Assembly (NCBI GenBank): GCA_003118195.1
Contig: BEXV01001328.1
Span: 88,237-106,055, forward strand
Source of the DNA: Hemicentrotus pulcherrimus
Lineage: Eukaryota; Echinodermata; Echinoidea; Camarodonta; Strongylocentrotidae
Length of the DNA: 17,819 nucleotides
Reading direction: 5' to 3'
Shown: piece after piece, positions 1 through 9,631 of the stretch
Layout of the letters: the number at the start of each line of letters is the position of its first letter
How positions within the stretch are numbered: position 1 is the stretch's first letter
Translations under genes and position numbers: made by a program
Notes under the pieces: generated by a model
What the model saw: only the letters and a program-made list of their open reading frames with translations
What the model was told of the DNA's origin: nothing
Databases searched by the model: none

Positions 1-70
1 ATTGGTAATGAGAGCTTCCATTTCATTTTTTGAAATTGGGGCATTTCCAATACTGGTCTTTACCTTAATA
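1..70. repeat. Truncated copy of the 1197-1263 repeat segment
   Basis: About 66 of the first 70 bases match 1197-1263 in direct orientation, with small differences such as an extra T in the T-run and GCATTT against GCGTTT. The match stops at about 68, after GGTCTTTACCTT. At the second site the same segment lies inside the inverted-repeat element 675-1288, just before its right terminus. This is probably a second insertion of that family, cut by the window edge and lacking the terminal repeat. Confidence 0.75.
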
Positions 71-674
71 ACATCTACAGAGCGTGGAAAGAAAGAGATA
101 GCACTTTCACATAGGCAGTATTACATTTCGTATCACATACATGTATCAGCTTTCTTGAGAAACGGTGTTGTTCATAATAAACTCATGAAGACCATAAACA
201 AAGCCGAAGTGGAATGCAATGGAAAGTGAAAGAGGTGGGGTATTGAATACCGGTACACGCATTGTACAATGTATGTCTGTGGAATTTCAAAGGACTCTAG
301 TGTTAAGCCACATTTATTAATTTCACTGAGGATCTATTCTAGAAAAGAATGCAGACATATATTTTGTAGGACAGAATGTATGGTAAAAACATAGAATGTG
401 AAACCAAGGGAGACCCCTTTCCAAATTATCTCTAGAGATGTCACTCCGCATTACATGATTTACATCCATCCTAAAATTAAACCCTATATTGAGCCTGTTG
501 GAATTAAAGAATTCAGTATTCAACTGGTTGAGAAGAGGTGTACTAAATCAGTCTATGAAAGAAGAAAAAAAGAAATTGAAATCCCTTTGGGTCTGAATAC
601 AATCTAACTTTATATAATCACTGACATTCTTTCTTAGTCAGGGCTCTGCACTAACAGTCCCAAAATCTAACCCA

Positions 675-1288
675 ACTAAGATCGACCTAAAGTTGGACTT
701 AACTATGGCAGGCTGTTCATGCCACTAGTTGCTCTAACCATTATGATCTTTAGATAATGTTCCATCCTTCAATAATGCAGTATCAAAAAATGTAAATTCT
801 GTAGATTTGTGACCATGATTTGTAAATCCCTTCAGATACCAATGCCAGTAAATGGTGAGAGAAAACATTGGCATGAACAGCCTGACATAGTTAAAGTTCA
901 AGACCAGTTATGGTCATGCGATCGCATTGTGAAAGAAACGTTGTATAATCGATCAGAAAAGGTTAATCATCTAGCATCTAGTATCTGCAAGGTTCTGGAA
1001 TCATCAAAATGATAAGAAATTTGGCCCATTCCTCGTAAAGTTACAAGTACTATACACAGAAAGATGTATATGGGACTACCCTATATCTCTCACAGACCAT
1101 GAGAGAAACAAATTTACCAAATAAATGAATTAGAAGGCGGTTTCAAGGGCAAATTGGTTATCATCATGTATTAGTCGCAACATATTCTTTCACATGATTG
1201 GTAATGAGAGCTTCGATTTCATTTTTGAAATTGGGGCGTTTCCAATACTGGTCTTTACCTTTAAGTTCAACTTAAAGTCGATCTTAGT
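675..1288. mobile_element. Nonautonomous DNA transposon-like element with 28-bp inverted ends (family Q)
   Basis: Bases 675-702 (ACTAAGATCGACCTAAAG...) and 1261-1288 are inverted repeats matching at 25 of 28 positions, bounding 614 bp. No transposase frame is present. The internal part 895-1080 has two diverged relatives in inverse orientation at 7001-7336 and 9632-10006, so this is a dispersed family and not a chance inverted repeat. I could not make out a clear target-site duplication. The right end is 85 bp from the donor of the DH exon, inside the intron that follows it in the sense direction. The short open frames at 398-607 and 809-1012 look non-genic. Confidence 0.7.
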
Positions 1289-1373
1289 CTTTGTGAAACA
1301 CTCCCTGACCCCCATAATTCCCAATGGAAAATGGAGCCCATTTTTTAGGGCCTTGTAGACCCTGCTAGCTTAC

Positions 1374-1460
1374 CTCACAGAGCATGGACAAAGCCTCCAC
1401 GTACTTCCCTTCGGTCTCGACTATCTCCGTCCGACAAAAATCACGCTTTGCTGTTTTAGG
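1374..1460 (-). CDS. vav: Vav exon: start of the DH (RhoGEF) domain
   Basis: This 29-codon exon opens after a TTTCAG acceptor and closes as GAG before GTAAGC. Its product begins PKTAKRDFCRTEI and continues VETEGKYVEALS. It aligns with the first helix (CR1) of the Vav DH domain, where human Vav1 has DKRCCCLREIQQTEEKY. The E-x-x-x-T-E-x-x-Y pattern is the typical DH start. In the family this helix holds the conserved Glu that contacts switch I of the GTPase, and the catalytic reaction is GDP release from Rac/Rho. The frame enters in phase 0, matching the phase-0 end of the exon at 2441-2573. The open frame on the minus strand is too short to stand out as an ORF. It was identified from its sequence and splice sites. 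The rest of DH is outside the window. Confidence 0.92.
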
Positions 1461-2440
1461 CTGAAATAACAACAAACAACCACTTCAAAAATCATATCTA
1501 TTATAGAAATGGTAGGTATTCAATAAACATATCAATTATATCCTGTTTACATACACTGTATGTACAAATTCACCTTGTGATTTTCAGATTGCATGCATTA
1601 TTGAAGCAGTTTTTACAGCTTCATTTGAATTTTGTTAAAGTATCAGTCAAGCATAAATTGTGAGTAATCATCTTTGAACATAGTTGAAGAAGAAAAAAAA
1701 TATAACCAAATAAATGATTTACCGGTAAGCTTTTGCATCATTAGAAACAAAAATTACAAAAGCGACTCGTTAACGATACCAAAGTTACATTTAATTTCAG
1801 TGTGACTAAAGAGGACAAATGAATGAAAAGTACAAAATTAGAGAATTAAAAGGTTGCAATTAAGAAATTTTTAAAATATTAATTGACATCCTTCTTGAAT
1901 CTTTCCATAGGGTTACATGTAGGTGCAGGGGGAGGGGAGAGATATAAAACATGATGAACAACTCCATAATGGATGCCTTTAAATGTCACTTCCCTCTTCT
2001 TTGTCCTTTTGAACATCTTAGAGACATCCTATTTCATGAAGTATAAACTACCAAGTACATGTACATTTAAGCATTAACAGAGTACTTGAATGTCAACAGT
2101 CTCCATAATGTTTCCTCAACTAGCAACAACTTCTATACTACCCATGTTCACACGACAGATCTGTATCTTCTAGAACTACGTTTCCAGAAGTTACATGTAC
2201 AGTTCCTCGTTTGTTGACGTCTCATCCCTAAGAAATTCAAAATCGCACAACGCTCCCACTGAAGAACAGGGGACTGTTTGTATCTTCTAAGCACGAGTAA
2301 AAACACAATATTGAGTTCCCTGTAGTTCATTTTCCAGAAAACTTAAGGTTCACTTAAACATTTAATGTGAACGAGACTGCTCATACAATTTACAGATAGA
2401 ACCACTCATCTCTAGTGTGTTCACATGGGTCATTAATCAC
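1461..2440 (-). other. Vav intron, no recognised element
   Basis: This 980-bp intron runs between the acidic-region exon and the DH exon, with GTGATT at its start and TTTCAG at its end on the minus strand. It is AT-rich, with a short G-rich run near 1927-1940 (GCAGGGGGAGGGGAG). The small minus-strand open frame around 2148-2330 has no resemblance to Vav or any family I know. Confidence 0.7.
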
Positions 2441-2573
2441 CTCGCTCTGGCGCTGCTGAGCCCTCTGGCTGGTGAGCTCTCGCCGAATATTGACCAGATC
2501 GTCGTAAATCTTGTCCCCTTCGTCTTCGTCCACCGTGTCGTAAATGTCGCCCTCGTTAGCTAGATCATGCTCA
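2441..2573 (-). CDS. vav: Vav exon: acidic region with two regulatory tyrosines
   Basis: This exon is 133 nt. It begins with one base that completes a split Asp codon, follows a TTTTTTACACAG acceptor, and ends GAG before GTGATT. The product contains GDIYDTVDEDEGDKIYDDL, which matches the human Vav1 motifs around Tyr160 (DLYDCV) and Tyr174 (EIYEDL). In Vav proteins this acidic segment folds back on the DH domain and blocks GTPase binding until the tyrosines are phosphorylated. After the second tyrosine comes a linker of about 19 residues rich in Arg and Gln (RRELTSQRAQQRQSE) that I do not recognise from vertebrate Vavs. The donor choice is supported by phase: it gives exactly 44 codons after the split base and joins in frame to the DH exon. 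The open frame continues past it to a stop near 2390, but that part does not resemble Vav. Confidence 0.93.
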
Positions 2574-3283
2574 CTGTGTAAAAAATGCAAACACGTTTTT
2601 AAATGACTTGACAAAATGATGATCATTAACACACTGACTGTGGCGCCATGGAGAGCAGAGTGTACATATTGAGCTTTAATCGGGAGAAAAGAAACGGTGC
2701 ATGGAATTGCATGTGAGTTGCATATAATATGGGGTAGATCATTTTATTCTACACATGTATCACATGCTGTGCACTTCAAAAATACAAATGCTTTTTAAGT
2801 GTAATAATCGTCAAATATCTTTTGCTCTGTATATCAAACTGTTTGGAAGTTGATTCTATACATGTATGTTAGCAGTACTTTACACAATAGGTGAGTTTTA
2901 CCCTTGACGATCAAGTATGTACTAAAGTCCTCTCTCTAATGTTGCAATATTTTGTTTTGTAAAGGTATTACACATGTTCGATATGTAAGGGATTCCACTT
3001 TCACAAGCACATTTTCAAATTTTTTCGACTACAAATCAAAATGTGAAACTACAAGCACCTTTTATTTACAATGTGCATGCACCTTTCCATGGCACGCCAC
3101 TTTTAATGAATTAACACTTAATAACAGACTTCCAATTAATGTTAAAAGCCATTTACAAGTGCATCGCTAAGAGCAATCACATTAAAAGCAAACATTGCCA
3201 TACCATAACCATTAGAGGTTATGAATACCTTACTCGTTTTCAGGGCATCACTTGTGCATAAAAGTCCATCACTCAATACTTAC
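2574..3283 (-). other. Vav intron, no recognised element
   Basis: This 710-bp intron separates the two acidic-region exons, GT-AG on the minus strand. I see no repeat copy of the two families defined here and no coding signal. A plus-strand open frame of 72 codons at 2952-3170 looks non-genic, being low in complexity and without a homologue I recognise. Confidence 0.7.
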
Positions 3284-3337
3284 TCGGCCAAATCCTCCAG
3301 CCCTCCATAAATGTCCTCTTGCTCCGTCTTGAAGGGT
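3284..3337 (-). CDS. vav: Vav exon: acidic region, first regulatory tyrosine
   Basis: This 54-nt micro-exon lies between a pyrimidine-rich acceptor (CCCCTCGTTCAG) and a strong GTAAGT donor. It carries one base, 17 codons and two bases. The product PFKTEQEDIYGGLEDLA corresponds to human Vav1 MPFPTEEESVGDEDIYSGL around Tyr142. Tyr142 is the outermost of the three autoinhibitory tyrosines and lies at the CH-acidic boundary. Both splice phases agree with the neighbouring exons: CA plus A gives Gln on entry, and GA plus T gives Asp on exit. The exon is followed by a 710-bp intron and preceded by the largest intron contained in the window, 7.4 kb. Confidence 0.93.
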
Positions 3338-3389
3338 CTGAACGAGGGGATAAAACAGAGAATTTATAGCAGGAAGAAACAGCGCTTGT

Positions 3390-3670
3390 TATGACCAATC
3401 ATGCATGACGCTAACAGTGCCTATGGGCTACTTAGTGAGGTAATCAATCACTATTAGTCCCGATATATATGCCCCATAAAGGAGAGGCTAGAAATTGGCC
3501 CTAAGGCTGCATTCAAACTGATCAAAACACAATGGGAAGCTCAATTTGACCCCCAAAAGAGTCAATTAATATTGCCCGTGATCCTCTCCATTGATTTATC
3601 ATTGTTGTCTTTATAGGATTATCTAACTCTGGCATAATTGACAATTAAAACCAGTTAATTAACAACTAAA
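3390..3670. promoter_or_regulatory. Candidate regulatory stretch in the Vav intron
   Basis: This stretch lies just upstream (sense) of the first acidic-region exon and is free of the repeats defined here. It is dense in short motifs resembling factor sites: GATCAAA (TCF/LEF-like) next to ACAATGG (Sox-like), TAATCAATCA, and several TTATC/GATAA cores. Such motifs are common by chance. The call rests on complexity and position only. Confidence 0.25.
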
Positions 3671-3879
3671 GATTTCATGCAAAACCATTGCAAGTATTTA
3701 TGAGATGCAAGATGATTTCTTTACAATAAAAATCACACCGTAACTACTAAAGTCAAGGATAGAAACACTCTTAAAAGATAAATTAGCAGAATAAAATAGA
3801 CTATGTGCTGATATTACGTGGGTAGGAAATGCGCTTCATCTATGTGTGATTTTTTCTCTCAAAATTAAGGTTAAGGTGT

Positions 3880-3976
3880 CTTCATATATACTAATTTACA
3901 TTTTCCTATGCTCTGTATACTCTTGAATTTGTTTTGTATAATGTTCCATGACAATAAATGTAGCCTTGAAATACAT
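3880..3976 (+). repeat. Possible retroposon 3' end
   Basis: The text TTTTGTATAATGTTCCATG followed by ACAATAAATG resembles the 3' tails of non-LTR retroposons seen in animal genomes: a T-rich stretch and then a polyadenylation-like AATAAA. A similar arrangement occurs at 5847-5910. No upstream reverse-transcriptase frame is present. Confidence 0.25.
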
Positions 3977-4589
3977 TTCACACTATTGGCAGCCTACACA
4001 GTCAAACATTTTAATAGCAAACATGTGTAGTCCAAACAAAAAGAACTTATCAAATCTTATTTCATGTATTAGATAATCTACTTCTGCTAAAATCAATGCA
4101 ACCACAATAACACAACTTCCAATCATTTTATTGTTTTTCTTGTAAGGATAATAACATTCATAATTTTTGTAAAGATTTTTCTGTTATGATAGTTGCATGG
4201 AATAATCATGACTAAAGTAATGATTCTGTATTACATGTGAGCTGTGCCATAAAAGGGATAATTTCTATACCATATAACCATGGTAATAATAATATTACTT
4301 TTTATATATTTTTTAAACATGGCATTTTGTATATAAAAAGCACTGTACTATTATTAACCTGGCATTTAATAGCAGAACTACCCTCAACATACATGTATGA
4401 ACTTGACAAGGTAATATCAGACAAGATCATGAATTTAATATCATTTTTACTCTCAGTCAAATTGTAAATATAGGGCCAATGTCAACCTACATATACATGT
4501 ACATGTAGATGTACACGTCAGATACAGGACATGATTTTTCAAGAGTGGGAGGGTCACGGTATAAGACATGTACGTTCTGCATACCGTTT

Positions 4590-4775
4590 TGTCTCTTGCT
4601 TAGATTTCCCGCTGACAATCATCAAACAGTTGCTTTTCTTTAATTGAGAGCAGCAGAAGCTGGCAACTGTCTAGCTCAAACTGACAGCTTAAAGAGCTTA
4701 TTAAATTGCTGTCTGATAATGTCAATAACTATCATCATCACAGGCATGCTATGGGGAGGAGATAGCACAAAGTGA
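4590..4775. promoter_or_regulatory. Candidate regulatory stretch with paired E-box motifs
   Basis: This repeat-free, higher-complexity segment contains two CAGTTG/CAACTG E-box or Myb-type hexamers about 40 bp apart in inverse orientation, AGCAGCAGAAGCTGG between them, and several GATA-type cores (TGATAATG, ACTATCATC, GAGATAGC). Vav genes are mainly expressed in immune-type cells in vertebrates, where GATA, Myb and E-box factors act. Linking that to this segment is speculation. Confidence 0.25.
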
Positions 4776-5846
4776 TACAAGGCACGTATTATCTACATGT
4801 AGCTGATCTCAACCGACGCAGAAAGGCATGAGTGGGGCACTGCTGTCAACACAAGGAAGTACATACAGTGTACACATTTCATTCATAATCGAGGTCAAAA
4901 TATGTATAGACCTACAGTATCATACATTTCCCCCTTGTCTTTTTTTTTCCTTGCACCATTGCATGTGGACACAAAAGGGTTATTTTTTCAGGACAATTTC
5001 TTGGTAAATCACAGAATAACTTCCTACTTTAGTTTAGGCTAGATGAGTAGATCCTTCAGAATCGTTATCGTTCATTTGAAGAAAAAAAATATCAGCTAGC
5101 TTATTTCTTTGAATATTTATGTCCAATTTGTTTGTGATTTGTACTTTCAAACAATATAGCAATCTTTGAACATCTTAATACCTCCAAACGTGACTGGCTT
5201 TATCAATCTCACAGATTCAGAAAATAATTGTTCAAATTATACACATACTGTACATGTACATGTATAAATACATAACTTTTTATGTTTGGTAGCTCACATC
5301 TTTAGGTGGGTCTCTTAGAAATGATAACTGGGTGAGCCACCATATTAGAGCTCTTTGGCTGTCCATGGTTAATGTGCAATTATTTTACAGACTTTGTGAC
5401 AAAAAGATTTGCAAAACTTTTTGTTTTCATGTCAAATTTCCTGCTTCTTTGTTGTTGTTTAGATGGGATAGAGAATCTGCTAATTGATTTAATAGGAAGT
5501 GTTGATACTATGTAGGCCTAACAAGTATAATGTATCCTACATGTACATGTATATCAGCTAAGAATAGTAAATCCAGCCAAACAATAAACTACTAGTTAAT
5601 AACAACAAATTATTTCATAACAAATGTGAATATCTTATAATGTCAATTTTTACGCAATGTTTCCTCCTTCTTGTCTTTTTTTTTTCATTATCTTCCTTTT
5701 TTACAATCTTAATTTTATGTACAGTGAGGGTAAATTATGTACCAAACTTATTGTTATTTTGTGAGGATAATTTCTAACAGGCCATTCATGTGTTTTACAT
5801 GATCATCCCACTTCAGATATCTCATTATGTACAGGATGTCTGTATT

Positions 5847-5912
5847 TTGTAGATTACATAATATTGTTTTTATCTTGACATGGAAATAAATAAATGAATG
5901 AATGAAATGTAC
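5847..5912 (+). repeat. Possible retroposon 3' end with tetranucleotide tail
   Basis: A T-rich segment (ATTGTTTTTATCTTGACATG) ends in AATAAATAAATGAATGAATG, a short tetranucleotide tail of the kind left at the 3' end of some non-LTR retroposons. It resembles 3880-3976 in layout. No coding part or target duplication is evident. Confidence 0.3.
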
Positions 5913-5979
5913 ATGCACTTAGCCTCACTTCTTCTTTTAATTGAAAATTTTTTTTTCACCAGAAGTGATCTCATAATAA

Positions 5980-6530
5980 CTTCCCAAATAATGAAGGGGC
6001 ATTCTCTCCAGACATGCATGGCCTCTTCAATCTCATATATTTCTTAACTCCACTTATAGGCTCCTCGGGGAAACCGGGAAAGTAGAATGACTCAAGTCCA
6101 TTATGATTGCATCCATGCATCACTCTTTAATTCATCAAGATTTTTCTCTTATGGGCTACTTGATCAAAAAACCTGCTTTCTTCTTCTTCTTCATCTTCTT
6201 GCCTCCTCTCGGCCAATTTCATCCCTTCATCTCTTATCATTACCGCTCCTTCCCCGCTGCGCAACCTGTGATTATTAAACTTCTACCCGTGTCCTGGTTG
6301 GCCTCAGGCTGGCGCGATATGAGAATCAATATATGGGATCCGAGGCATGAATTTGAAGGGTAATTTGGTTCATCAGCATAGATGCGATAATAAAGGAAGA
6401 GCCTTGCTCCAAGGGTATATTAAGGGCTCTGCAATGATGCTCAAGAGTCAATAAAGAGCTGGGATGAGTTCATGTACGACACACACTGGATGTTTACCAT
6501 GGCAACCAGAGGAAAGAACCTATCATGTAC
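5980..6530. promoter_or_regulatory. Candidate conserved noncoding segment
   Basis: This block of about 550 bp in the middle of the large intron is richer in G+C than its surroundings. It lacks ATGTAC microsatellites and the two dispersed families, and it contains CpG-bearing words unusual for the window (CTCGGGGAAACCGG, GGCTGGCGCGAT, GGATCCGAGGC). Two overlapping plus-strand open frames of 63 and 86 codons cross it, but they share no family features and are rich in Phe and Leu from a TTC run. The call is based on composition only. Confidence 0.3.
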
Positions 6531-6814
6531 CCTATTCCAGCCTTTATGATTTTTGAGGGGGAAATGGGTTTTTTCACAGAAAATCATATATTATTTCCCA
6601 TTATTGTCTATAGCCAAAACATTGGAATTGGATGGTTACTTGTGTTTAAATGTACAATATACATTGACATGTAAATATTAAAATGAAAAATGTAAGTAAA
6701 TATTACAAGTTTATTAGGCGTAAACTACATCTACACACTTAGCTTTTAAAAAAATGCTTGACTCGATGATAAATGTGCATGATTTGACACAAGGAAGTTA
6801 ATATTTGTGTCAAG

Positions 6815-6905
6815 TATATACATGTACATGTCCATGTAGGCTTTTACTAAATGGTGTGTAGTGCTATCTAAAATTCATTAAGAATTGTAATTACATGTAA
6901 TAGGG
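6815..6905 (+). repeat. Dispersed repeat fragment shared with 8430-8510
   Basis: The run TACATGTCCATGTAGG, then GTGTGTAGTGCTATCT, then AAGAATTGTAATTA is repeated at 8430-8510 in the same order and orientation with scattered changes. At the second site it sits between the two halves of a local duplication, suggesting it inserted there. It may be the end of a longer element whose body I cannot delimit. Confidence 0.55.
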
Positions 6906-7000
6906 AAAGAAGATACAACTTTTACAATGTATCTCGTATTTTTCAAAATAAACACTTCCCCCGTGACGTGTTGTTTCAGACTGATAATTGAACTTAAACA

Positions 7001-7336
7001 TAAAGTGGAGCTATGGGAAAGATGAAATATAATTTTGTAAGCTTTCTCATTCTGTGTATGTAAATATGACAAGAAATAGCTGAAAGGTTTACACCAAACT
7101 TCAATGAGAAATTATGGTGTAGTCCCATGTACAACTTTCTGCGTACAGTATATGTAACTTCCAGGAAAACTGACTCCGTTTATTATCTTTTGGACGATTC
7201 TGAAACCTGACCGTACTGTACACACCGAGATACATGTACTTGTACATGTACATGTATGTGATACATATTAAACAAACCTTTATAGAAATTGATTCCAAAA
7301 AGTTTCTTTCACAATGCAATCACATGACCAGAAATC
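7001..7336 (-). repeat. Family Q repeat copy, diverged
   Basis: Read on the minus strand, this copy shares TGGTCATG-GATTGCATTGTGAAAGAAAC, the GTTTCAGAATCGT-type middle and CGCAGAAAG...GGGACTAC with the element at 675-1288 and the copy at 9632-10006. The segment 7001-7060 also aligns with 9632-9691, a part not found in the first element. A TACATGTACTTGTACATG microsatellite has expanded inside it at 7231-7256. No terminal repeats could be seen. Confidence 0.65.
7231..7256. repeat. ATGTAC hexamer microsatellite, longest of many
   Basis: TACATGTACTTGTACATGTA with one more unit. Similar runs of 14 to 22 bases occur at about 4492-4512, 5251-5264, 5538-5553, 6818-6831, 8052-8065, 9400-9411, 15304-15323 and 15589-15610. 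The unit is self-complementary, so both strands read alike. The density is high throughout the introns and absent from exons. Confidence 0.85.
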
Positions 7337-8225
7337 GTCTTTATCTATATAAACAATTACTTCTCCAGACAGACCTTGTACATCTGCAGACTGAAAAGAG
7401 CTTCTTTTTGACATACATGTATTACCTACAGCCATCATACAGGGTAGTTCCGAATGATCATAACAAATGGTCTTAAGAGTACTTCCTCCTTCACAGCAAG
7501 TCTGTCATGTTTCTTTTGAAAACAAATATGTGGAATATATATTTTCCCTTTTCTTATGCTTGTAATTACAGCTAGTTAACTATAAAAGATGAAATATAAA
7601 TAATGATTGATTTCTTAAAATTTGTTGCTGTTCTTTCTTCCTCTTTCTTCTTACAATGTACAGTTTAGACCATACAATTCCCTTCTTATTCTCCACCTTT
7701 CACTCATTTTCTTCTTTTTTTTTCCTTCACCCTATCATCTTCTTTCTACTAACCATTTTAATTTGTTCCCAAAGTTGTGCCCTTTTCTTCAATATCCGCA
7801 TTTGTTCGGTTCTTCGTCATTTTAGGATATACATGTATAGAGTATTTGTAATTCTTTTCATAAATTTAATGAGGTGTCTTCATAATTTAACACTGACAAA
7901 GTCTGTGGTTTATTAAAGTATTGCAGCCAATCATAATTTACATCCATTCTTTTTTAATTACTCTTCCAAAAATCCTGGTTCTCCCATTCCATTTCTTTCA
8001 TTTTAATCATATAAAAAACAGTACAAGTACAAATGAAATAGGAAGTAAACAGACATGTACATGTATCTGAAGTGATTCTCTTAGCCTGTACAGCTACATG
8101 TACCTTTTGGCTCTTTTAATTCTTTCTTTTAATTCTTTCTTTCATATAACGTGTGGGTGTGTGAACAACGGAAACTTATAGCCAATTATTACAAAAGAAG
8201 AAAAGGAACATGCATGCATTTTGTT

Positions 8226-8648
8226 CATGAGCAAATATTGTAAATTATGGAAGTTTACATTTATAGACCTGTTTCTGATTTCACAACTATATTCCCAGTT
8301 GTGCAGTTTTATTGCAAATACGTGTGTGTCTTATTATCACCTTTATTGGACGGGTGGGGAATTCCCTATTCTTTACCTACAGTGTAGCTGTAATATCAAA
8401 GCAAAATGTCATGAGCAAATATTATACAGTACATGTACGTGTATGTCCATGTGGAGATGTGTAGTGCTATTTACAATAATACATCAAGAATTGTAATTAA
8501 TAGGAAAATGGGTAGATTACATTATTGACCTGTTTCTGATTTCACAACTATGATATTCCTAGTTGTGCAGTTATATTGCAAAACGTGTGTGTCTTATTAT
8601 CATCTTTATTGGGGGAATTCCCTAATCTTTACCTACCGGTAGCTGTTA
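8226..8648 (+). repeat. Local direct duplication, split by a repeat insertion
   Basis: Bases 8266-8392 and 8527-8648 are direct copies of each other, sharing GACCTGTTTCTGATTTCAC, GTGTGTCTTATTATCA and GGGGAATTCCCTA. The phrase CATGAGCAAATATT recurs at 8226 and 8410. The two offsets differ (184 and 261 bp), which fits insertion of about 77 bp into the second unit. That extra piece is the one matched at 6815-6905. The open frames crossing this region are by-products of repeated sequence. Confidence 0.75.
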
Positions 8649-8719
8649 CAATGAGGTCATGGTCCCATAGAAATCATCCTACAAAGCCAAAGTTAGGCTT
8701 GATAAAGGAACTACACAAT

Positions 8720-9084
8720 AGGCCTGTCCTTATCAGCTCGAGATTGCCAAATATCCAGCTATTTGAACTATCCCGATCGCAAATTATCCAGTTAATTTGC
8801 GTCTTCATCAGCCCGAAGTTGCAATTAGCAGGATATTTGGTCGAGATAATCATCCCAAGATATTTTGGGCTAGATTGCAAAATATCCCGCTATTTATTTG
8901 TCCGGTGCATCTTCACCAGCCTGAAGACTCGCACTATGCCCAAACGCTGAGCAAAATTTCTCCAGTTTCAAGTTTCGAGGTCAAGTCTCGAGCTGATGAA
9001 GACGGAATTTGTAACTTCGGGATTAATTCCCAAATCAGAAACTGCAGGCTATTTAGGCAATCTCGAGCTGATGATGACAGGCCT
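8720..9084. mobile_element. Family P inverted-repeat element, copy 1
   Basis: The 365-bp element starts AGGCCTGTCCTTATCAGCTC and ends in the inverted counterpart GAGCTGATGATGACAGGCCT. About 34 terminal bases pair with roughly three or four mismatches. The GTCTTCATCAGC-CGA module occurs three times forward (near 8728, 8801 and 8910) and twice reversed (8988-9003 and 9061-9078). A near-palindrome CCCAAGATATTTTGGG lies near the middle of the left part. A TA flanks each side if the element is taken as GGCC...GGCC, but because the end is itself palindromic this is ambiguous. It has no coding capacity; the 124-, 147- and 88-codon open frames across it are incidental. Confidence 0.8.
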
Positions 9085-9631
9085 ATAGATGTATCAAGAG
9101 CTATCCAGGGTTCGTATCTGTTCCTAATAATACAGACCTTCCGAGACAGGATGAGGAAGTCGCGAGTGGTATTTTGCAACACCGGTGGCGTGCCAGTCAC
9201 GAGGAGGGTATTTGGGCTTGGATTAGGTTTAATACTTTAGATTGAAAAACGCCATTCTGCTCATGGAACGTGGACTTCGACCTTTGATTTAATGTTTTCT
9301 GCTTCCATTGTTTCTACCACAATGAAGTATAAAATGTTTTTTCTTTATAATTTATATTGTATGTGATTGTGTTAAATCAGACATTTTGTTTACAATGGTA
9401 CATGTACATGCCTGCTGATGGGTTATAATTATTGTAGGGAAGCTATTATTCACCTAGGAAATTCTGTTACCACTGATATACAGTGCTTTTGGTTTTCTAA
9501 AAGGAGGAAATTAAAAAATTATCTGCAGTTTTAATCTCATTGTTTTTTCCTCCCTTTCAGTTCTTAGAAACAGATCAATGAAAGTCAATTTTCTGAAAGC
9601 CTAAACAAAAGCCAATATTTTCTTTTAAAGA

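Noticed and set aside
398..607. Plus-strand 69-codon frame near the left edge
   Set aside because: No recognisable motif, no splice or promoter context; ordinary chance length in AT-rich DNA.
2148..2330. Minus-strand 60-codon frame located between two vav exons
   Set aside because: It does not resemble the DH domain, and the flanking exons join in frame without it.
2390..2440. Extension of the acidic-region exon to the in-frame stop near 2390
   Set aside because: The extra residues do not resemble Vav, while the donor at 2440 joins exactly in frame to the DH exon.
8576..9240. Overlapping plus-strand open frames of 124 and 147 codons
   Set aside because: They run across a local duplication and an inverted-repeat element with equivalent copies elsewhere in the window; the frames are not kept in those copies.
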